Assembly: GCA_900318545.1 (NCBI GenBank)
Contig: ONLC01000031.1
Location: 1-12,805 of the forward strand
Source of the DNA: an uncultured Eubacteriales bacterium
Lineage (GTDB): Bacteria > Bacillota > Clostridia > Oscillospirales > Ruminococcaceae
DNA length: 12,805 nucleotides
Reading direction: 5' to 3'
Part shown: in pieces, positions 6,125 to 12,630 of the stretch
Layout: each line of letters starts with the position of its first letter
Position numbering within the stretch: the stretch's first letter is position 1
Notes under the pieces: model-generated
Databases searched by the model: none
Told to the model about the DNA's origin: nothing
Seen by the model: the letters and a program-made list of their open reading frames with translations, nothing else
Position numbers and translations under genes: made by a program

Positions 6125-7035
6125 GTAAAAGACTTGAAACCGAGTTCTGCGGTGTGAGATTCAAAAACCCTGTTATACCAGCCAGCGGTACATACGGTTA
6201 CGGAAGAGAGTATGAAAGCTTATATCCTTTGTCAGAGCTGGGAGGTATTTCAGTAAAGGGTACTACTCTCCACAGAAGAGAGGGAAATCCGGGTCCCAGA
6301 GTTGCGGAAACTCCGAGCGGTATGCTCAATTCTGTAGGGCTCCAGAACGGCGGAGTTGATAAGTTCATAAGCTATGAGCTGCCTAACCTCAGAAAGAGCG
6401 ATATAGTAGTCATCGCAAATATTGCAGGCTCAACTGTTGAGGAATGTGCAGAGCTTGCTGCAAAGGTCGATGAAACTGATGTTGAGATGATAGAGCTAAA
6501 TATCTCCTGCCCGAATGTTAAGCAAGGTGGTGCTGCCTTCGGAACAGACTGCAATGTAGCAGGTGCTGTTACCAAGGCCGTAAGAGAGGCAACTAAAAAG
6601 CCGCTTATGGTTAAGCTCTCCCCTAACGTTACAAGCATTACTGAGATCGCTAAAAGCGTTGAAGCAAACGGCGCAGATGCGGTTTCTTTAATCAATACTT
6701 TGCTTGGAATGAGGATAGACATCAAAACAGGCAGGCCGATACTCAAAAACAATGTGGGAGGATTGTCAGGCCCTGCAGTGTTCCCTGTAGCTGTCAGAAT
6801 GGTATGGCAGGCAGCTAATGCAGTCAAGATACCGATAATGGGTATGGGCGGTATTGCCACATGGGAAGACGCTGTAGAAATAATGATGGCAGGTGCAAGT
6901 GCTGTTCAGATAGGTGCTGCGATTTTTGCTGATCCCTATACACCTGTAAAGGTGATAGAAGGGCTTGAAAAGTACTGCATTGATAATAACATTTCAAACA
7001 TTTCTGAAATAGTCGGGACAGTTAAGCCCTGGTAA
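6121..7035 (+). CDS. pyrD: Dihydroorotate dehydrogenase, class 1B catalytic subunit
   Basis: A 304-residue FMN enzyme that oxidises dihydroorotate to orotate. Visible signatures are NPVIPASGTYGYG near the N-terminus (residues 16-28), the substrate and active-site loop NISCPNVKQGG with Cys130 as the expected catalytic base of class 1 enzymes, NVGGLSGPA, and the FMN phosphate segment MGMGGIATWEDA followed by GASAVQIGAA. Together with pyrK this defines the NAD-dependent class 1B type rather than the fumarate or quinone types. The ATG is preceded by AAGGAGG (6104-6110) at a 10-nt spacing, inside the pyrK end. No convincing terminator follows; the next gene has its own promoter. Confidence 0.97.
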   Translation: MSKRLETEFCGVRFKNPVIPASGTYGYGREYESLYPLSELGGISVKGTTLHRREGNPGPRVAETPSGMLNSVGLQNGGVDKFISYELPNLRKSDIVVIANIAGSTVEECAELAAKVDETDVEMIELNISCPNVKQGGAAFGTDCNVAGAVTKAVREATKKPLMVKLSPNVTSITEIAKSVEANGADAVSLINTLLGMRIDIKTGRPILKNNVGGLSGPAVFPVAVRMVWQAANAVKIPIMGMGGIATWEDAVEIMMAGASAVQIGAAIFADPYTPVKVIEGLEKYCIDNNISNISEIVGTVKPW

Positions 7036-7089
7036 TGAATATGTATAAAAATAGTCGGATATATAATAAAATTATTTAACTATCCATCA

Positions 7090-7118
7090 TTGACAGTAGG
7101 AACCTATAGTGATATAAT
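7090..7118 (+). promoter_or_regulatory. Consensus promoter of the envelope-protein pair
   Basis: TTGACA (7090-7095), 17 bp, then TGA-TATAAT (TATAAT at 7113-7118), with exact consensus hexamers plus an extended -10 TG. The start is predicted near 7125. Its spacer shares GTAGGAA and a terminal GTGA with the cysK promoter on the other strand. Confidence 0.85.
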
Positions 7119-7131
7119 GTTCTTACTGTCA
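7091..7131. repeat. 13-bp inverted repeat straddling the promoter
   Basis: TGACAGTAGGAAC (7091-7103) and GTTCTTACTGTCA (7119-7131) are inverted copies matching at 12 of 13 positions, 15 bp apart. The left arm overlaps the -35 hexamer and the right arm covers the start site, so a protein bound here would block RNA polymerase. This supports an operator. As RNA from pyrD readthrough it could also fold (the mismatch becomes G-U), but only a weak T-rich tail follows. Confidence 0.6.
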
Positions 7132-7165
7132 TTCTATATTTATAGATATACGGAAAGGGAAAGCT

Positions 7166-7666
7166 ATGAAACGAAAAATACTATGTGTATTGTTGTCCTT
7201 AATGCTTTGTACAGCTGTTTCAGCTTGTGCCGAAAGCAATTCCAAGGCTGACAGCACATCATCTGCTGAGAGCTCAGCCTCAGCTGTAAACAACATAACA
7301 GCAGATAAGCTAATTGATACAGCTGCTGAGGAAAGCATGACTCAGAAGGCTTATTACGCTGACGATGTTTTCAGATCAAATGTAAAGAAATTATACGGGA
7401 TTGAATATGATACTATCGAGGACGGTGCTATCGCCTACGGTGATAACGGCTCTGCTGATGAGCTGTCAATACTTAAATTAAAGGACGGTACCTCTGCTCA
7501 GAAGGCATTGGAGGGCAGGCTTCAGAACAGGAAAACTCAGTTTGAAAACTATAAGCCTTCGGAAATGCCAAAGCTGGAAGCAGCGCTGATATTTGAAGTA
7601 AACGGCTATTGGGTGCTGATAGTATCGGATAATGCAGAGAGCATCAAAGAAAAAATCGGAAATTAG
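7166..7666 (+). CDS. DUF4358 lipoprotein
   Basis: A 166-residue secreted lipoprotein. Residues 1-20 are a lipoprotein signal peptide with lipobox VSAC (Cys21), followed by a Ser/Ala-rich linker (about 22-45). The rest matches the pattern of DUF4358 proteins of Clostridia: YGI(E)YDTIEDGAIAYGDNGSADELSI, an Ala/Lys/Glu helix with LQNRKTQFENYKPSE, and a final strand pair around VNGYWVLIVSDN. The function of the family is unknown; it would act on the outer face of the membrane. The start ATG has a GGAAAGGGAAAG SD. The next gene begins 15 nt later, also an envelope protein, so the two probably form an operon. Confidence 0.85.
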   Translation: MKRKILCVLLSLMLCTAVSACAESNSKADSTSSAESSASAVNNITADKLIDTAAEESMTQKAYYADDVFRSNVKKLYGIEYDTIEDGAIAYGDNGSADELSILKLKDGTSAQKALEGRLQNRKTQFENYKPSEMPKLEAALIFEVNGYWVLIVSDNAESIKEKIGN

Positions 7667-7681
7667 TAAGAGGTGACACGC

Positions 7682-8848
7682 TTGCGTGTGAAAAAATATA
7701 CAACAAGAATTATATCTGCTTTAGCGGCTATGACTATTTGCTGCAGCTGCTCGGATAAAGCAGTTGATAACAGCAGCGAGATAGCTGCTTTAGAAAAGAA
7801 AATAGATAAGCTCACCGCTAAAATAGAGAGCTTATCCGATAATGTAAACAATCTGAGTGATGATGAGATAGAATACGATTATGACATTCACGAAATCTAT
7901 GATGACACTGCCGTAATCAAGGCATATAAGAGCGGTGACAGCTCAGAGCTGAATGATAAGGATCTGTTCATTTATAAAGGTCTTAAAGGTGCCATTAATG
8001 AGATCATTGATGAAGATATGAGCGACTATGAAAAAGAAAAGGCTGTTTATGATTACATCTTCTTAAACACAAGATTTGATGAAAGCTCACTGAATGCTAT
8101 TACAGACAGCGACAGTGATGATTCTGCTTCGCCTTACGGATTTTTCCACGATCATTCAGTGATTTGCGTTGGCGATGCTACTACCTTCAAGCTGTTTATG
8201 GACGCACTTGATATTGAATGTACTGTAGTTCACTCGACCGAAAACGGTGAGCATGCATGGAATCAGGTGAACATTGACGGTGACTGGTATCACGTTGATA
8301 TAATGATGGACTACGGAGATAAAGAGGCAGCTTATGCATACTTTAATGTTCCCGATTCTGTAAAGGAGCTTGGAGATTATCCATGGGATCACTCTGACGA
8401 GTCCGATATCAAATGTACAAGCACCAAGCTATGCTATATCTGCAATAATGCAGAACGCTTAGATGACATTTATCAGCTGCCGCAAAAGCTCAGTGAGTTT
8501 ACTGACAGCGATAATACAGCTGTATATTACTGCATTGATGTTCCCGTCGGTGCCGATGCAGCTGTTGTCCAGAAGCAGGTACAGTCTGTATTAAGCACTA
8601 TGGTCTCACAGTATGATGAGTTTATTCCGCTTAATGCTGTTGCAGATGAGAACCGTAAGCGTGTATGCTTCGGTGTGAGTGCTTTTGATGTCGAAGAGGA
8701 CGACCTTGATGATTTTTATGATGAGGACAATGAACCTGAAAACGGAATTGAAATCGACTTTGAAAAACTGGAAGAAAACTTTACCGAATACCTTGGTGAG
8801 CTGTATGATGACTACAGCTTTGAATACTATGATGAATACGATGAATAG
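7682..8848 (+). CDS. Transglutaminase-like envelope protein, probable lipoprotein
   Basis: 388 residues from the TTG at 7682. The N-terminus is a hydrophobic signal ending in a Cys-rich patch (TICCSCS), so probably lipid-anchored though the lipobox is not canonical. A short coiled coil (SEIAALEKKIDKLTAKIESL) follows. Residues about 95-215 form a transglutaminase-like (papain-fold) domain with C162 in VICVGDA, H191 in EHAWNQV and D206 in HVDIMMD as the Cys-His-Asp triad. In bacteria this fold occurs in peptidases and peptide-modifying enzymes; the substrate is unknown. The C-terminal 50 residues are extremely acidic. For the start, AGAGGTG (7669-7675) is the SD and lies 6 nt before TTG; the GTG at 7673 overlaps the SD and was rejected, while GTG 7688 remains possible. 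Confidence 0.82.
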   Translation: MRVKKYTTRIISALAAMTICCSCSDKAVDNSSEIAALEKKIDKLTAKIESLSDNVNNLSDDEIEYDYDIHEIYDDTAVIKAYKSGDSSELNDKDLFIYKGLKGAINEIIDEDMSDYEKEKAVYDYIFLNTRFDESSLNAITDSDSDDSASPYGFFHDHSVICVGDATTFKLFMDALDIECTVVHSTENGEHAWNQVNIDGDWYHVDIMMDYGDKEAAYAYFNVPDSVKELGDYPWDHSDESDIKCTSTKLCYICNNAERLDDIYQLPQKLSEFTDSDNTAVYYCIDVPVGADAAVVQKQVQSVLSTMVSQYDEFIPLNAVADENRKRVCFGVSAFDVEEDDLDDFYDEDNEPENGIEIDFEKLEENFTEYLGELYDDYSFEYYDEYDE

Positions 8849-8849
8849 A

Positions 8850-8883
8850 AAGAAGGTCAGCTCCAACAAAAGCTGACCTTCTT
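8850..8883. terminator. Bidirectional terminator between convergent genes
   Basis: A 13-bp perfect stem, AAGAAGGTCAGCT (8850-8862) with AGCTGACCTTCTT (8871-8883), and an 8-nt loop. It starts right after the stop of the plus-strand gene and ends 12 bp from the stop of cysK on the minus strand. The T-rich tails on both sides are modest, which fits use in both directions. Confidence 0.88.
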
Positions 8884-8895
8884 AATTATTTCAGA

Positions 8896-9825
8896 TCAAT
8901 CAAAAAGTGCTGTAGAAAGGTATCTCTCCCCCGTATCCGGAAGAAGTGCAACAATTACCTTTCCCTCGTTCTCAGGAAGCTTTGCAAGCTCAGCTGCTGC
9001 ATAAAGTGCAGCTCCCGAGGAGATGCCTACAAGCACACCCTCTGTTTTTGCAAACTTGTTTCCTGCAAAGAAAGCATTCTCATTCTCTACCTTGATAACA
9101 CCGTCATAAACATTTGTATCAAGCACCTCAGGAACAAAGCCTGCACCTATACCCTGAATCTTATGTGCTCCCGACTTGCCCTCAGAAAGAACAGGCGATG
9201 ATGCTGGCTCAACAGCATATACCTTAACATCAGGATTCTGTGATTTCAGATACTGACCTACTCCTGTTACAGTTCCGCCTGTTCCGACGCCTGCAATAAA
9301 GATATCGACCTTTCCATCAGTATCATTCCAGATCTCAGGACCTGTAGTTGCAAGGTGTATAGCAGGGTTTGCAGGGTTTACAAACTGTCCGAGTATAACT
9401 GCACCCTCGATCTGCTCCTTGAGCTCATCAGCCTTTGCTATAGCACCCTTCATACCCTTTGAGCCTTCTGTCAGAACTATTTCAGCACCGTAAGCTTTAA
9501 GCAGATTTCTTCTCTCAACGCTCATTGTTTCAGGCATAGTAAGAATAACCTTATAGCCCTTTGATACTCCGATAGATGCAAGTCCTATTCCTGTGTTGCC
9601 TGATGTAGGCTCAATGATAGTTGCACCGGGCTTTAATACACCCTTAGTTTCTGCATCCTCGATCATTGCAGCAGCAACTCTGTCCTTTACGCTTCCGGCC
9701 GGGTTGAAAAGCTCAAGCTTTACAAGTATATCAGCCTTAGCCTCTACACTCTCCGCAAATCTTGATGCCTGCAGCACAGGTGTGCCTCCGACCAGCTCTG
9801 ATACATTTTTATAAACTTTTGCCAT
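8896..9825 (-). CDS. cysK: Cysteine synthase A (O-acetylserine sulfhydrylase)
   Basis: A 309-residue PLP enzyme that makes cysteine from O-acetylserine and sulfide. The PLP lysine is K47 in NPAGSVKDR; the substrate loop EPTSGNTG is at about 72-79; the phosphate-binding GVGTGGTVTG and the C-terminal VGISSGAA with the PLP-ring serine are all present. The length is typical and no regulatory CBS domain is attached. The start ATG has GGAGG 8 nt upstream. It is transcribed alone from its own promoter, possibly with some readthrough from the upstream thioesterase gene because no strong terminator separates them. A palindrome at the -35 suggests control by a cysteine or Fe-S responsive factor (inference). 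Confidence 0.97.
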   Translation of the reverse strand: MAKVYKNVSELVGGTPVLQASRFAESVEAKADILVKLELFNPAGSVKDRVAAAMIEDAETKGVLKPGATIIEPTSGNTGIGLASIGVSKGYKVILTMPETMSVERRNLLKAYGAEIVLTEGSKGMKGAIAKADELKEQIEGAVILGQFVNPANPAIHLATTGPEIWNDTDGKVDIFIAGVGTGGTVTGVGQYLKSQNPDVKVYAVEPASSPVLSEGKSGAHKIQGIGAGFVPEVLDTNVYDGVIKVENENAFFAGNKFAKTEGVLVGISSGAALYAAAELAKLPENEGKVIVALLPDTGERYLSTALFD

Positions 9826-9860
9826 AGTGATTACCTCCGTTTAATAATTATTACAGTTAT

Positions 9861-9895
9861 AATATATCACAGTATTCCTACTATGTCAATAGGAT
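9861..9895 (-). promoter_or_regulatory. cysK promoter with TCCTA/TAGGA dyad
   Basis: On the minus strand: TTGACA (9889-9884), 17 bp, TGA-TATATT (9866-9861). Overlapping the -35 is a dyad TCCTA-9 bp-TAGGA (9876-9894), with the half-site TAGTAGGAAT on the coding strand. This resembles sites reported for Rrf2-family regulators (CymR/IscR type) of sulfur and Fe-S genes in Firmicutes; the match is from memory and imperfect. Confidence 0.65.
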
Positions 9896-9946
9896 AACAG
9901 GCAATTCAGCATAATAAACAAATATTTCCTAGTATTTTTATATGTT

Positions 9947-10648
9947 TTAACTGAGATATTCAACAACACAGTAAACTCGATCCCCGCACAAGCTGACATA
10001 AACCGAGCGTCCCTCTCTGATGACCTCAGCATGGATCCTGCTGTCGAGCCTTATCGGGGCTTTATACTCAACTCTGATCTGCTTTACAGAGTCATAATTA
10101 TCCACAAACTCATCGGTTATATCAAGGTATCTCGCATTATTAACGTGCCTGTTCATATCGATATAGCATTTAAGAATATTTATATCGGGATAAATTTCAG
10201 GGCGGATATCGGGAACGGAAATTTTCCTTGAAGAATAGTCCATATCAGCCTTCGGATATAAAGGTACCTTCTCGATAAGCTCCAGCGGTGCTTTGATAGG
10301 ACGCTGAGTCTGCATATCCATAAACGCTCCTGACTCATAGTTCTTTACAAGAACATCTCCATATTCATCATAGATAAGGGTATTACGAAAGCCGTACATT
10401 CTTTTAAGCTCACAAGTCCAGGTCTTGATTGTAAGATGCTCATGAAATTCAGGCCTTCGGATTATCTCTGTCTGCCTTGATACAAGAAACATACATACAT
10501 TTTCACGCTCAAAATACGGAGACATAACAGGGTGGCTGTCAAGATGCAAAAACGCACAATCCTGCAAATAATCAAGGATAGAGCTGTTCCTTACAGTACC
10601 GTTTGCACCGATCTCGCTGCACTCAACATCTCTTTTCATTGTATACAT
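9947..10648 (-). CDS. Acyl-ACP thioesterase
   Basis: 233 residues with two hot-dog folds, as in bacterial acyl-ACP thioesterases (PF01643; FatA/FatB relatives). It hydrolyses acyl-ACP to free fatty acid and ends chain elongation in the cytosol. The first hot-dog has NGTVRNSSILDYLQDCAF; the second carries the active-site region IDMNRHVNNARYLDI with the family's conserved Asn and His. The start ATG (10648) has GGGAG 8 nt upstream, and an in-frame extension of 37 codons upstream has no SD and atypical sequence, so I rejected it. It is divergent from the sigma-factor gene and upstream of cysK in the same direction. Chain-length preference cannot be read from sequence. Confidence 0.9.
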   Translation of the reverse strand: MYTMKRDVECSEIGANGTVRNSSILDYLQDCAFLHLDSHPVMSPYFERENVCMFLVSRQTEIIRRPEFHEHLTIKTWTCELKRMYGFRNTLIYDEYGDVLVKNYESGAFMDMQTQRPIKAPLELIEKVPLYPKADMDYSSRKISVPDIRPEIYPDINILKCYIDMNRHVNNARYLDITDEFVDNYDSVKQIRVEYKAPIRLDSRIHAEVIREGRSVYVSLCGDRVYCVVEYLS

Positions 10649-10666
10649 TAAAATCACTCCCAGATA

Positions 10667-10695
10667 AGTATAGCACTTTTTTACAGAAAAATCAA
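10667..10695 (-). promoter_or_regulatory. Candidate promoter of the thioesterase gene
   Basis: On the minus strand: TTGATT (10695-10690), 17 bp, TATACT (10672-10667). The predicted start falls at about 10660-10661, so the transcript would begin at the SD GGGAG itself (leader about 13 nt). This is tight, which lowers my confidence. Confidence 0.5.
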
Positions 10696-10788
10696 TCCTT
10701 ACCGCAGATAAGATCAAGGAAAAACATTTCACTCTTTTCGGTCGTTTTTTCTGTCCCAATCATCATCTTTATGAAAGTCGGTCATATA

Positions 10789-10817
10789 TTGTCAAACCGA
10801 AGCGATTGTGCTATAAT
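10789..10817 (+). promoter_or_regulatory. Promoter of the sigma-factor gene
   Basis: TTGTCA (10789-10794), 17 bp, TGC-TATAAT (TATAAT at 10812-10817), a strong promoter with an extended -10. The start is predicted near 10824, giving a leader of about 88 nt. TGTCAAA (10790-10796), overlapping the -35, fits a relaxed 0A box (TGTCRAA). Confidence 0.75.
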
Positions 10818-10857
10818 TATTTCAAAAAAAATTTGGAATCCCCTAACCAACTCCGAA

Positions 10858-10886
10858 CTTCTGCATTATACAGACAGAAGCTTCTG
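10858..10886 (+). other. Repeated CTTCTG/CAGAAG elements in the sigma-gene leader
   Basis: CTTCTG (10858-10863), CAGAAG (10875-10880) and CTTCTG again (10881-10886). The first two can form a 6-bp stem with an 11-nt loop; the last two form a 12-bp perfect DNA palindrome. This could be an operator or a leader stem; no T-run follows. Confidence 0.35.
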
Positions 10887-10911
10887 AGAAACAACGAAAG
10901 AGGTGAACGAT

Positions 10912-12450
10912 TTGACCGCCGAAGAATACCGTGAGCAGATAGAGATGATGTCAAAGTCAATGTTTCGATACTGCCTTTCACGTACAGGCTCGTACCACGA
11001 TGCCGAGGATCTGGCGCAGGAGATAATGCTCATAAGCTGCAAGGGCGAGCAGTGCTTTGCAAACGAAAAAGCCTTCTATGCCTTTGTGTGGCGTACTGCT
11101 GATAATATCCTCAAGGGCTGGTACCGCAGCCGCCGTGAGACCGCCGAGCTTGACGACACTATCTCCGACGGCAGCTGGGAGGCGCTTGAAGAGCAGGCTC
11201 AGGAGAACGAGCAGCTAAGGCTTATAACAAGAGAGCTGTCGCTATTAAACTCTAACTACCGAAAGGCTATGGTGGCATATTACGTTGACGGAATGTCGGT
11301 GAGGGAGATCTCCGAGTATTTCGGTATCACGCAGAGTATGGTCAAATATCTCCTCTTTCAGTCACGAAAGAAAATCAGGGAGGGTACTGTTATGGAAAGA
11401 AATTTTGGAAAGCTAAGCTATGACCCCGTTGAGCTGTCAATGGCGTTCTGGGGAACGAACAATAATTATAACGGCAAATTTGACGACAAGCTCGGGCAGA
11501 ACATACTGATGTGCTGCTATTTTGATAAGCAGACCGAGGAGCAGATAGCCCTGCAGCTGGGCGTGCCCACGGCGTATCTTGAGGACGAACTGAAAAAGCT
11601 GACTGAATGCGGTCTGCTGAATGTGAAAAACGGCTTTTATCAGACCAATGTGCCGATCATCACAAACGATATTTTCGCCGAGATAGAAAGGGCAAACATG
11701 ACATCCATTGAAGATATTTCAACGCAGATAGCACAGACAATTGATGAAATGCTTGAAGATGTTCGCTCCCTCGGCTTCTACGGCAGCGATGCACCTGATA
11801 ACACGCTCAAATGGATGCTTACATCTCTTATACTGCACCTAGCGTATATCGATATGGCTTATGGCGAACAGCCCCTTGATTTCCCGACAGATGTGTTCGG
11901 CGAGAAATGCTTCCGCTTCTTTGTAGAGAAGTCTGTAAGCGATCCCTACAGCGTAGGTACCTCCGGCAGACAGACCAAAGACGGCATGATACTTTTCTGG
12001 GACGTGCTTATAAACGGAGACAGGCTGCACCCGAAAGTAACAGACACAAGAGCTGATATGCTCTGCACACTTCTTTCACGTCAGCCGCAGACTGATAACG
12101 AAAAGCTGGTCTGCTCCGAGCTGATAGAGATAGGGCTTGCCATAAAGACCGAGGACGGCTTAAAGCCCAACTTCCCCTGCATGACCCAAAAGCAGGGAGA
12201 TGCGCTGAACGATATGATACTTGGTATCAGTGAAGATATATGTGCGGACATTCTCTCACGCACCGACAACATCAGGAGAGTACTCCTCGATCACGCTCCT
12301 GCACATCTTGCTGATTATGTAAGCAAGATCGCACAGCTGCTCACCTACCGTGAGACAGAGCAGATAATGCAGAACCTCTGTGAAAGCGGCTGGCTGCTGC
12401 CTATGAAGGGCGGTATGTCGGGAACGACGGTGATGTATCTGAATAAGTAA
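10912..12450 (+). CDS. ECF-like sigma factor with long C-terminal extension
   Basis: 512 residues from the TTG at 10912; AAGAGGTGA is the SD, and the GTG at 10903 lies within it. Residues about 5-75 are sigma region 2 (FRYCLSRTGSYHDAEDLAQEIML, then AFVWRTADNILKGWYRSRR). Residues about 105-157 are region 4 (YRKAMVAYYVDGMSVREISEYFGI, then an HTH helix ending in SRKKIREG). Normal ECF factors stop near residue 170-190. Here about 350 more residues follow: a probable winged helix at about 195-250 (EEQIALQLGVPTAYLEDELKKL, broken here after 'EEQIALQLGV') and a mostly helical part of unknown fold. No anti-sigma gene is adjacent, so the tail may control the factor (inference). The gene is visibly richer in GC and GC-ending codons than its neighbours, which could reflect transfer. 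Confidence 0.85.
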   Translation: MTAEEYREQIEMMSKSMFRYCLSRTGSYHDAEDLAQEIMLISCKGEQCFANEKAFYAFVWRTADNILKGWYRSRRETAELDDTISDGSWEALEEQAQENEQLRLITRELSLLNSNYRKAMVAYYVDGMSVREISEYFGITQSMVKYLLFQSRKKIREGTVMERNFGKLSYDPVELSMAFWGTNNNYNGKFDDKLGQNILMCCYFDKQTEEQIALQLGVPTAYLEDELKKLTECGLLNVKNGFYQTNVPIITNDIFAEIERANMTSIEDISTQIAQTIDEMLEDVRSLGFYGSDAPDNTLKWMLTSLILHLAYIDMAYGEQPLDFPTDVFGEKCFRFFVEKSVSDPYSVGTSGRQTKDGMILFWDVLINGDRLHPKVTDTRADMLCTLLSRQPQTDNEKLVCSELIEIGLAIKTEDGLKPNFPCMTQKQGDALNDMILGISEDICADILSRTDNIRRVLLDHAPAHLADYVSKIAQLLTYRETEQIMQNLCESGWLLPMKGGMSGTTVMYLNK

Positions 12451-12455
12451 CAGCT

Positions 12456-12492
12456 TGCGGCATACCTGCTTTGTGTGGGTGTGCCGCATTTT
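12456..12492 (+). terminator. Terminator of the sigma-factor gene
   Basis: TGCGGCA (12456-12462) pairs with TGCCGCA (12482-12488), with further pairing ACC/GGGT inside, followed by TTTT (12489-12492). It starts 6 nt after the stop codon. Confidence 0.85.
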
Positions 12493-12494
12493 AC

Positions 12495-12539
12495 ATTATA
12501 AAGAAAAGCACCCCGATGTTGATATCATCGCGGTGCTTT
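12495..12539 (-). terminator. Terminator of the dockerin gene
   Basis: On the minus strand AAAGCACC (12539-12532) pairs with GGTGCTTT (12512-12505), with an inner CGATG/CATCG stem after one mismatch, and is followed by the T-rich TCTTTATA (12504-12497). It is 22 bp past a second in-frame stop at 12562-12564. Confidence 0.8.
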
Positions 12540-12561
12540 GATCAGCTGTTATTTGTATGTT

Positions 12562-12630
12562 TTAGTTGATGGTCAGTAAAAAGTCTTCTGTGGGATCATC
12601 CGACTTTACAAATGGGGTATAGCCTTTTTA
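12562..12630 (-). pseudogene. In-frame tail beyond the dockerin stop codon
   Basis: After TAA (12630-12628) the same frame stays open for 21 codons, reading KGYTPFVKSDDPTEDFLLTI and a final Asn, to TAA at 12564-12562. The tail has protein-like composition and ends 22 bp before the terminator hairpin, a normal distance. One base change (for example AAA to TAA) would explain it. It may be a natural truncation or an assembly error; an open run of 21 codons alone is not improbable by chance. Confidence 0.45.

Noticed and set aside
6372..6860. Open frame of 162 codons on the minus strand inside pyrD
   Set aside because: It lies wholly within a firmly identified gene, has low-complexity Ser/Ala/Thr composition from antisense codons, and shows no recognisable motif.
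7054..7085. GGATA/TATCC hairpin as the pyrD terminator
   Set aside because: Only 5 bp with a long AT-rich loop and no T-run after it.
10649..10759. N-terminal extension of 37 codons for the acyl-ACP thioesterase from an upstream ATG at 10759
   Set aside because: It has no SD, overlaps the predicted promoter, and reads as atypical Lys-rich sequence, while the internal ATG at 10648 has GGGAG at 8 nt and begins the conserved hot-dog domain.
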